Shown here in pieces: positions 7,655 through 13,396 of a stretch of DNA of 13,396 nucleotides (position 1 is the first letter of the stretch; each line of letters opens with the position of its first letter). The DNA comes from an uncultured Bacteroidales bacterium (GTDB taxonomy: Bacteria > Bacteroidota > Bacteroidia > Bacteroidales > Muribaculaceae): NCBI GenBank assembly GCA_947175585.1, contig CAMWNL010000006.1, positions 1 to 13,396 on the forward strand, read 5' to 3'. A program made the position numbers and the translations under genes. The notes beneath the pieces are model-generated. The model saw nothing but the letters and a program-made list of their open reading frames with translations, was not told the origin of the DNA and did no database searches.

Positions 7655-8839
7655 TTATTTGACAAGGAGTTTAAGAGTGTTACCACGCAAATCGTTGACG
7701 ATATAAAGTCCGGGCAAGCACTCAAGACGACCGGCACCGATATGGATAAGCGCACCGGACGCGTTATAGCAATGAGCCTTGGGAGCACTGTTAGAGATTG
7801 AGATAAACCCTTCGCCTGCGCATGCAAAATCAGCTATCCCGTTATCAGTAATAATTTCGCTTATACCTGATGTCTGTGACATTGATCCGTCAGATGAGAG
7901 ATGCATCACTACCGGCTCACCATCAATATATGCTCCGTACTCAAACACATTATCATCAGCTTCATTGCGGCAGTTATCAGTCACCGGTTCACGGAACCAT
8001 GAATAGACTCCGTGCCACTCTGACTGCTGACCACCCGACACAGCGTAGTCACCGATACATTTATGATAGGACTTACCCCAGCTGTTTCCGATAAAAATTA
8101 CATCATCGTCATCGACCCACTCCCGGTTGCCGAGACCTTCGCGCGCGAGATAAACAGCCTGATAACCATTTTTGCTATGCTCTACAAATGTGCAGAAGCC
8201 AGGAGCTGAGGCTCGGGTAAACTCCACTTCCTTACCCTCAGATACAGGTTCCAGCTCAGTCCATGTCTTACACAAACCTCCGGGTGTCAGTATCTCAGTC
8301 TCATCAACAAAGACAGACTGCATCGGGTAATATTTCTCCACATTGAGCGTTTTAGAATGGCAATAATGGTGACGGCCTGAAACCTCGATACTATTTCCCG
8401 AAACGCGATATGTAATCCTCTCGGTGCAGAATTTCGCTTCATCAGCAAAAAAGATTTCATTCTCCACTTCGATGGTAAGCACATCTCCGGTGACGGTCGC
8501 CCGTTTTTTGGGCAATTCGACGCCGTCGACCTTAACGGTCACACTTTCTGTACGTGCGTTTGGCTTACCGTCATTATGGTTACCGCCCATCCACCAACCA
8601 TCTGCCAGAAAACCGCCGATATTATTACTGGATCTTGTATGGTTGACCTCTACACCGTCAAGGCTGACCGTCGAGAATGTGTAGATATTGTTATTACCAC
8701 ATCTGACGAATGTGACTTTTAGATCACCCCACTCGGTAGTTTCAGAAAAATCAACACTCTGAATCTTATAATCTATAGTAGCAGAAACTGCCGACAATGC
8801 TATAAGCATTGCCGACAGTGATGTAAACGCTTTTTTCAT
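7655..8839 (-). CDS. Secreted protein of unknown function with T9SS-like C-terminal tail
   Basis: I cannot assign this 394-aa protein to a known catalytic family. It starts MKKAFTSLSAMLIALSAVSA, a signal peptide with likely cleavage after Ala20. The body (21-339) is rich in alternating hydrophobic/polar stretches and so probably beta-sandwich, with His/Trp/Gly-rich motifs (GWWMGGNHNDG at 81-91, GRHHYCHS at 155-162, SEWHGVYSWF at 273-282) of the kind seen in carbohydrate-binding or -modifying proteins. It has ten cysteines (47, 138, 160, 190, 216, 261, 290, 340, 357, 374), many for an exported protein of this size. The last 50 or so residues, with CYNASGALI and LPGLYIVNDLRG before the final KLLVK, resemble a type A sorting domain of type IX secretion, suggesting outer-surface export or release. 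The gene lies 32 bases downstream of transketolase on the same strand and may be read from the same promoter. Reality of the gene is nearly certain; function is open. Confidence 0.9.
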   Translation of the reverse strand: MKKAFTSLSAMLIALSAVSATIDYKIQSVDFSETTEWGDLKVTFVRCGNNNIYTFSTVSLDGVEVNHTRSSNNIGGFLADGWWMGGNHNDGKPNARTESVTVKVDGVELPKKRATVTGDVLTIEVENEIFFADEAKFCTERITYRVSGNSIEVSGRHHYCHSKTLNVEKYYPMQSVFVDETEILTPGGLCKTWTELEPVSEGKEVEFTRASAPGFCTFVEHSKNGYQAVYLAREGLGNREWVDDDDVIFIGNSWGKSYHKCIGDYAVSGGQQSEWHGVYSWFREPVTDNCRNEADDNVFEYGAYIDGEPVVMHLSSDGSMSQTSGISEIITDNGIADFACAGEGFISISNSAPKAHCYNASGALIHIGAGRLECLPGLYIVNDLRGNTLKLLVK

Positions 8840-8871
8840 AAAAAGACGGTGAAATATTTTGTATTGAGCTA

Positions 8872-10899
8872 TTATCCTAACAAATTCTTAACGCATGCGA
8901 GGATATTATGGGTTGTAAATCCGAATTTTTCATCGAGAACCTTATAAGGTGCAGATGCTCCGAAACGAGCCATACCATAAACTTCACCAGTAAAGCCTTT
9001 AATCATGCGGATAGTCGAGGGTAAACCTGCTGTAAGTCCAAACTGTGCGACTCCGGCTGGCAGCACACTGCTTCGGTAGCTTTCGTCCTGAATATTGAAC
9101 AGCCCGATTGACGGCATTGAAACCACGTTGGCCTTAACGCCTTCTGCCGCGAGCTCAACAGCGACCTCACACAAAAGTGAAACCTCAGAACCGTTAGCTA
9201 CGAGAATGATATCGGGATTGTCATTTTTAATCACAATATAACCGCCCTTGCGCGCCTGAATAGCATCGCGATAGCGGTCTCCATCGGGAGATGGCAGATC
9301 GGGTATATCCTGACGGGTCAGCACAAGCGCACTGGGGGAATGTGTATTCTCCATCGCCATTTCCCAGCATACGGTAGTCTCAGCCGAGTCAGCAGGACGC
9401 ATTGCAAGCAAAGAGGGATAACCGCTGAAATTCTTAATCTCTTCGAGCAGACGGAGCTGAGCTTCCTGCTCGATAGGTTCATGGGTCGGTCCGTCCTCAC
9501 CTACGCGGAAAGCGTCGTGAGACCAGATATATTTAACCGGCAACTCCATCAGCGATGCAAGACGCATAGCCGGTTTCATATAATCAGAGAACACAAAGAA
9601 TGTAGCACATGCACCAATCACACCGCCATGAAGGACAGCACCATTGATAATCGAAGCCATTGTCAACTCAGCAACACCGGCATGGAGGAATGCCCCTGAG
9701 AAATCACCGGGAACAAATGCGCCGGTCTTGTTAAGGAACGCTTCGGTCTTATCACTGTTGGCGAGATCGGCAGAAGAAACAATCATGTTACCTACTTTCT
9801 CTCCAAGCACAGAGAGGACATCGGCAGAAGCCGTACGGGTAGCTACATTGGCCTTATGCGCAATAGCCGCATAATCTATGTGAGGAAGTTTGCCGTCAAT
9901 ATATGATTTGAGTGTCTCGGCTTTTTCGGGGTTTGCAGCAGCCCATTCGTCATAGGCTTTACGACGCTCCGCCACAATAATACGGAGCTGTTTGCGACGC
10001 TCTTCATAGAGAGCTTCGACGTCTTCGAATACAACCCAGGGATTTTCGGGATCTCCGCCAAGATTTTTGATAGTAGAGTTAACGTCAGCTCCAGATTTGC
10101 TGAGAGGTTGACCGTGAGTCGAGCACTGATTTTCAAACGAAGAACCGTCGGCCTTAACGACACCCTTGCCCATCACTGTATTACCGATAATAATGGTCGG
10201 ACGAGCAGTCTCGTTATGGGCTTTTTCAAGAGCGTCTGCTATCTGCACTGGATCATTACCGTCGATTTCAATTACATTCCAATGCCATGCACGATATTTG
10301 GCGGCGTAGTCCTCGCGGTCTACAGCATCAACCTCAGTTGACAACTGAATAGTATTGGCATCATAGAACATTATGAGGTTTGCGAGCCCAAGATATCCGG
10401 CGATACGGCCTGCGCCTTGAGAAATTTCTTCCTGAATACCTCCGTCAGAGATATAAGCATAAGTCTTATGAGCGACAACATCACCGAAACGAGCCTGAAG
10501 GAATCGCTCGGCAAGCGCACATCCGACAGCCATAGTGTGACCTTGTCCGAGAGGACCAGATGTATTCTCTACCCCACGCTTCGGGTCTAACTCCGGGTGG
10601 CCGGGAGTGACACTACCCCACTGACGGAACTGCTGTAATTCCTCAATAGTATAATTACCCATAAGGGCAAGTACGGAGTATAACATTGGTGACATGTGGC
10701 CGGGGTCGAGGAAGAAACGGTCGCGAGCAAACCAAGTCGGATCGTCGGGGTCGCAAACGAGAAATTGCGAATATAGTACGTTGACAAAATCAGCGCCTCC
10801 CATAGCGCCTCCGGGGTGGCCGGATTTAGCTTTTTCTACCATCGCCGCAGCCAAAATTCGTATGTTATCGGCAGCGTGGTTGAGAACCTTTGAGTTCAT
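8872..10899 (-). CDS. tkt: Transketolase
   Basis: Transketolase moves two-carbon ketol units between sugar phosphates in the cytoplasm, using thiamine diphosphate and a divalent metal, in the non-oxidative pentose phosphate pathway. The 675-aa protein is full length. Catalytic and cofactor residues are in place: His28 (SGHPGG), His68, His101 (TPGHPE), His262 (STHGQP), Glu411 (GVAELTM, the cofactor-activating glutamate) and His473 (DGPTHEP). The ThDP/metal motif reads SDG (151-153) rather than GDG, but Asp152 and Asn182 (FYDAN) keep the usual 30-residue spacing. This is likely normal for the Bacteroidota branch. An exact TAnnTTTG box lies about 80 bases upstream. Downstream, 32 bases away, is a secreted protein rather than another pentose-phosphate enzyme. 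Confidence 0.96.
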   Translation of the reverse strand: MNSKVLNHAADNIRILAAAMVEKAKSGHPGGAMGGADFVNVLYSQFLVCDPDDPTWFARDRFFLDPGHMSPMLYSVLALMGNYTIEELQQFRQWGSVTPGHPELDPKRGVENTSGPLGQGHTMAVGCALAERFLQARFGDVVAHKTYAYISDGGIQEEISQGAGRIAGYLGLANLIMFYDANTIQLSTEVDAVDREDYAAKYRAWHWNVIEIDGNDPVQIADALEKAHNETARPTIIIGNTVMGKGVVKADGSSFENQCSTHGQPLSKSGADVNSTIKNLGGDPENPWVVFEDVEALYEERRKQLRIIVAERRKAYDEWAAANPEKAETLKSYIDGKLPHIDYAAIAHKANVATRTASADVLSVLGEKVGNMIVSSADLANSDKTEAFLNKTGAFVPGDFSGAFLHAGVAELTMASIINGAVLHGGVIGACATFFVFSDYMKPAMRLASLMELPVKYIWSHDAFRVGEDGPTHEPIEQEAQLRLLEEIKNFSGYPSLLAMRPADSAETTVCWEMAMENTHSPSALVLTRQDIPDLPSPDGDRYRDAIQARKGGYIVIKNDNPDIILVANGSEVSLLCEVAVELAAEGVKANVVSMPSIGLFNIQDESYRSSVLPAGVAQFGLTAGLPSTIRMIKGFTGEVYGMARFGASAPYKVLDEKFGFTTHNILACVKNLLG

Positions 10900-10979
10900 A
10901 ATTGATCTATATGTTAATAAATTTTAATCACTTAATCAATCTAATCACACTTACATGCAATTATACCACGAAATTACTA

Positions 10980-10987
10980 CAAAGTTA
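10980..10987 (-). promoter_or_regulatory. -7 box of the tkt promoter
   Basis: On the - strand this reads TAACTTTG, an exact match to the Bacteroidota TAnnTTTG box. It implies transcription starting near 10973 and an AT-rich leader of about 74 bases before the tkt ATG. The expected TTTG -33 box at 19-21 bases upstream is not evident, so confidence is moderate. Confidence 0.45.
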
Positions 10988-11054
10988 CGGGGTTAGCAAA
11001 TTAATTTATTGACATTTTGATACTCGGCACGCTAACAACCCTATATATAACAAA

Positions 11055-11087
11055 TTAGCGGAGCAACAAAACTTGTCGCTCCGCTAA
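11055..11087 (-). terminator. Terminator of the MFS transporter gene
   Basis: TTAGCGGAGC (11055-11064) pairs with GCTCCGCTAA (11078-11087). Beyond one mismatch, ACAA/TTGT extends the stem inward to a 3-base loop. On the - strand it is followed by TTTGTTATATAT, and it begins 23 bases after the transporter stop. It separates the transporter from tkt. Confidence 0.8.
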
Positions 11088-11110
11088 CGTATTTAACGAT
11101 TATTTCCTTA

Positions 11111-12448
11111 TTACATTGCATCAAGCATCTGCTCAGCTTCTTCTTCGACTTTAATGTCAGTATTGACATTCTTAGAGCCGATAAGAGCGTAGAAGAGGAT
11201 ATATGCACCACAACCGAGCACAATCCAGTAGCTTGAGAGGTAGCTGCCGGTAACGTCAGCAAGCCAGCCCTGAAGAGCCACCATCACAGCGCAACCGAAT
11301 ACCATTGTCATGAACGCACCGGAAGCGATAGCTGTGTATTTGCCGAGGCCTTCAACAGCCATGTTGAAGATACCGCCCCACATCACAGATGTGCAAAGAC
11401 CGATAAGAATGAACGCGAAGATACCTACAGGCACTTCAGCCGAGATCATTGATACGTTGCTCCAGTCGATACCGGGGATATTGACTGTCCAGTCTGTCGG
11501 AGCAAACATGCCGAAAGCAGTGAGAGCAATTGATGCGGTAGCAACTACTGTAATCATTGCGCGAGATGAAACTTTCGCAGCGACGCTACTGCCCACAAAA
11601 CGACCGACGAGCATCATCAACCAGTAGACAGCCACAATCTGACCTACGATATTGGCATCCATGTTAAGGCCGGGAGTTGCTGCATCAGGTGCGCTTGTAA
11701 GATACTGAAGGATATATGTCGGAGTGCCGACTTCGATACCCATATAAAGGAAGATTGCGAGGATACCGAGGTTGAAGTGACGGAAAGAGAAAGCACTGTG
11801 GGGATCGTGTCCTTTTTCAGTCTTTTCAGTCTTGGGACGTGCAGGTTCATTAATATGAGTGAAGAGAATCACGAAGAACGCCACGATGAAAATACCGCCT
11901 GCGATGAAGAGCGCGGGAGTTGCATCAGTAACACGAGCCTTTGCAGCATCGCCGATAAGGGCACCCATAAGGATGTAAACTGCAACCGCAGCAGCAGAGT
12001 TGAACACACCGCCGAGCTGGATAAGCTGATTGCCCTTGTTACCGCCACCGCCAAGGATGTTAAGCATAGGGTTAACCACGGTGTTAAGCATACACATACA
12101 GAAACCGGCGATAAACGCACCGATAAGATAAACCGCAAATGCACAGCCCTGCATGCTTTCCCAACCACTCATCCACTGAACAAAGATGCCGAGAATACCG
12201 ACAAGCAGAGCGAGAAGAGCTGTTGACTTGTAGCCAAACTTTTTGATTAACATACCTGAAGGGATACCCATCACCAGATATGCGATAAAGTTACCGTAAT
12301 TACCGATCTGAGATTCGAGATTGGAAGCTCCGAACTGGTTCTTTACTATGACTGCCATCGGTGAACACAAGTTAGTCACAAACGCAATCATCGCGAAGAG
12401 TGCAATCATAACTATGATAGCGCCCCATTGTTTTGAGTTGTTGCTCAT
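11111..12448 (-). CDS. Sugar MFS transporter, FucP/GluP (FHS) type
   Basis: An inner-membrane major-facilitator permease of 445 aa with about twelve hydrophobic segments, resembling fucose/glucose/galactose:proton symporters. The FHS signature is seen as MLNTVVNPMLNILG (120-133) and the QLGGVFNS stretch (144-151), equivalent to FucP ETAANPFVTVLG and AQTFNS. A charged loop at about 198-224 (EPARPKTEKTEKG) separates the two six-helix halves. A 20-residue polar insert (about 317-339, PTDWTVNIPGIDW) sits between helices in the C-terminal half. The protein ends in an acidic tail (KVEEEAEQMLDAM). By hand alignment, the FucP coupling residues Asp46 and Glu135 are Ser29 and Asn122 here, while Glu239 in a C-terminal-half helix replaces a FucP Gln. 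Substrate cannot be predicted; a hexose or amino sugar is likely. No sugar-utilisation genes adjoin it apart from the separately terminated tkt. Confidence 0.88.
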   Translation of the reverse strand: MSNNSKQWGAIIVMIALFAMIAFVTNLCSPMAVIVKNQFGASNLESQIGNYGNFIAYLVMGIPSGMLIKKFGYKSTALLALLVGILGIFVQWMSGWESMQGCAFAVYLIGAFIAGFCMCMLNTVVNPMLNILGGGGNKGNQLIQLGGVFNSAAAVAVYILMGALIGDAAKARVTDATPALFIAGGIFIVAFFVILFTHINEPARPKTEKTEKGHDPHSAFSFRHFNLGILAIFLYMGIEVGTPTYILQYLTSAPDAATPGLNMDANIVGQIVAVYWLMMLVGRFVGSSVAAKVSSRAMITVVATASIALTAFGMFAPTDWTVNIPGIDWSNVSMISAEVPVGIFAFILIGLCTSVMWGGIFNMAVEGLGKYTAIASGAFMTMVFGCAVMVALQGWLADVTGSYLSSYWIVLGCGAYILFYALIGSKNVNTDIKVEEEAEQMLDAM

Positions 12449-12507
12449 GATAATAATTTGGTTTATTTTTAATTATTAATTTAATTATTCAAGTCTGTTT
12501 AAAACAC

Positions 12508-12529
12508 AAAAAAACCGTCAGGTGGTTTT
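12508..12529 (-). terminator. Possible terminator downstream of yggS
   Basis: On the - strand AAAACC (12529-12524) and GGTTTT (12516-12511) form a 6-bp stem around a 7-base loop, running into seven T's. It would end transcription arriving from yggS, about 93 bases past the yggS stop and 62 bases before the transporter start. The stem is short, so it may be weak, or may act in the transporter leader instead. Confidence 0.4.
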
Positions 12530-12551
12530 ATCGCCCCTAAAGTTAGGACTT

Positions 12552-12585
12552 TTTTATGTAATGACGTAAAATTTAAGAGAATTTT
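12552..12585. repeat. Nested AT-rich inverted repeats upstream of the transporter
   Basis: TTTTATGT-AATG-ACGTAAAA (12552-12571, one mismatch) and AAAATT-TAAGAG-AATTTT (12568-12585, perfect) overlap each other. They lie in the 173-base AT-rich gap between yggS and the transporter gene, about 105-135 bases upstream of the transporter start. No exact TAnnTTTG box was found in this gap. They could be operator half-sites or only AT-rich chance. Confidence 0.25.
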
Positions 12586-12621
12586 GTCGTTTTTTTACAT
12601 CAATATACCTTTTTCGATATA

Positions 12622-13290
12622 CTAATAGACCCTTTGACCGAAAATAGCGGAACCTATGCGCACGTGAGTCGACCCTTCAGCAATAGCCGCCTGATAGTCG
12701 TCACTCATCCCCATAGACAGAATATCAAAACCACGCAGATCAGGCGCAACCTCAATGATCCGTTTCCGAGTCTCGGCAACAGTTCTGAAATCAGACGATA
12801 TACGCTCGTCGTCATCAGTATTAGTGGCCATACCCATCAGTCCGCATATATGAGTCGCTTTCAGCGATTCAAAACCTCGCGTCGCAAACCAGTCGATAAG
12901 TTCGGCAGGAGTAAATCCGAATTTTGTTTCTTCAGCCGCTACATGCAGCTGCATAAGCACTCGTGTAATCACACCTTTACGAAATGAAAGATCATCAATC
13001 ATTTCGAGCAGACGCAAAGAGTCTACGCTTTCAATCAGGCTGACATTGCCGATAAGATACTTTAGTTTGTTGGTCTGCAAATGACCTATAAAATGCCAGC
13101 GCGTATCATCGGGCATTTCCGGAATTTTATCAACAAGTTCCTGAACACGGCTTTCTCCGAACACTCGCTGACCTGCGTTATAAGCTTCCCTTAAAACCGC
13201 AACAGGATGAAATTTAGAAACAGCAACAAGTTCGACACCCTCAGGGAGCGTCGACTTGATGCTGTTAAGTCTTTCCGCGATATCTGACAT
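12622..13290 (-). CDS. yggS: YggS/PLPBP family pyridoxal phosphate homeostasis protein
   Basis: A 222-aa single-domain PLP-binding protein (alanine-racemase N-terminal fold) that keeps intracellular vitamin B6 and amino/keto-acid pools in balance; it has no known enzymatic turnover. The PLP lysine is Lys26 in LVAVSKFHP. Other family motifs are FGESRVQEL (44-52), WHFIGHLQTNK (65-75), LSMGMSDD near the C-terminus and RIGSAIFG (211-218), which binds the phosphate. The length is normal for the family. The start at 13290 is 6 bases after the stop of the upstream DUF4494-like gene, so the two are surely in one transcript; no strong Shine-Dalgarno is seen, as is usual in Bacteroidota. Cytoplasmic. 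Confidence 0.96.
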   Translation of the reverse strand: MSDIAERLNSIKSTLPEGVELVAVSKFHPVAVLREAYNAGQRVFGESRVQELVDKIPEMPDDTRWHFIGHLQTNKLKYLIGNVSLIESVDSLRLLEMIDDLSFRKGVITRVLMQLHVAAEETKFGFTPAELIDWFATRGFESLKATHICGLMGMATNTDDDERISSDFRTVAETRKRIIEVAPDLRGFDILSMGMSDDYQAAIAEGSTHVRIGSAIFGQRVY

Positions 13291-13296
13291 TACAGA

Positions 13297-13396
13297 TTAT
13301 TGAGCCACCGGAGCCTCTCCGGGCACTTTAACTTTATAGACATCCATAAGAGGCGTTTCCGAAATCGAAACAATCTCATAGTCTGCCATAGTACCC
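13297..13396 (-). CDS. DUF4494-like protein, C-terminal 32 residues only
   Basis: The last part of a gene running off the right edge of the window. The reading frame gives GTMADYEIVSISETPLMDVY (20 residues) followed by 12 more ending in PVAQ. The GTMADYxIxSxxETxxMDVY pattern is, from memory, that of the C-terminus of DUF4494 proteins, a small Bacteroidales family of unknown function often found immediately upstream of yggS. It is too short for the usual gene finders. Its stop lies 6 bases before the yggS start, so it is the upstream member of that operon. The family call rests on a short stretch and gene order. Confidence 0.75.
   Translation of the reverse strand, partial: GTMADYEIVSISETPLMDVYKVKVPGEAPVAQ

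Noticed and set aside
10992..11036. GTTAGC (10992-10997) and GCTAAC (11031-11036) as an operator pair upstream of tkt
   Set aside because: Only 6 bp with a 33-base gap, and a third GCTAAC belongs to the terminator stem at 11083-11088. Chance is a sufficient explanation.
1..13396. Mobile element, CRISPR array, tRNA/rRNA, phage or defence genes
   Set aside because: No transposase, integrase, regular direct-repeat array, clover-leaf sequence or recognisable defence domain was seen on either strand. All long frames are accounted for by housekeeping or uncharacterised single genes.

Overview
The window looks like an ordinary chromosomal segment of a Bacteroidales bacterium, most likely of the Muribaculaceae/Bacteroidaceae type. 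The reasons are the gene families (an M3 dipeptidyl carboxypeptidase, a periplasmic Tricorn-like S41 protease, a FucP-type sugar transporter, a DUF4494-like protein next to YggS), promoter-like boxes of the Bacteroidota TTTG/TAnnTTTG type, the absence of strong Shine-Dalgarno sequences, and a secreted protein with a type-IX-secretion-like C-terminal tail. Genus and species cannot be fixed from the sequence alone.

Layout. Left part (1-4228), + strand: the 3' end of a Dcp-like metallopeptidase, a palindromic hairpin, then a large secreted Tricorn-like protease, closed by a strong bidirectional terminator. The tRNA-modifying enzyme MiaB lies convergent to it on the - strand. Between miaB and the next + gene is a compact divergent promoter region of about 70 bp with back-to-back TAnnTTTG boxes and a TTGTGC inverted repeat. 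The + strand then carries a small single-pass membrane protein of unknown function and an acetyl-CoA hydrolase/succinate-CoA-transferase family enzyme, ended by a 16-bp-stem bidirectional terminator at 7594-7633.

Right part (7655-13396), all - strand. Read in the direction of transcription (right to left): the end of a DUF4494-like protein, yggS (PLP homeostasis), a sugar MFS transporter with its own terminator, transketolase with its own likely promoter, and a secreted cysteine-rich protein of unknown function 32 bases behind transketolase.

Functionally this is core physiology: peptide turnover in the envelope (Dcp and Tricorn-like), tRNA thiomethylation (MiaB), CoA transfer in acetate/succinate/propionate fermentation, sugar uptake, and the non-oxidative pentose phosphate pathway. 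I see no phage, transposon, CRISPR array, defence cassette, tRNA or rRNA. I found no convincing undescribed multi-gene system. The items most worth following are the two uncharacterised proteins (5664-6029 and 7655-8839), the divergent promoter/operator region, and the substitutions at the FucP proton-coupling positions in the transporter.
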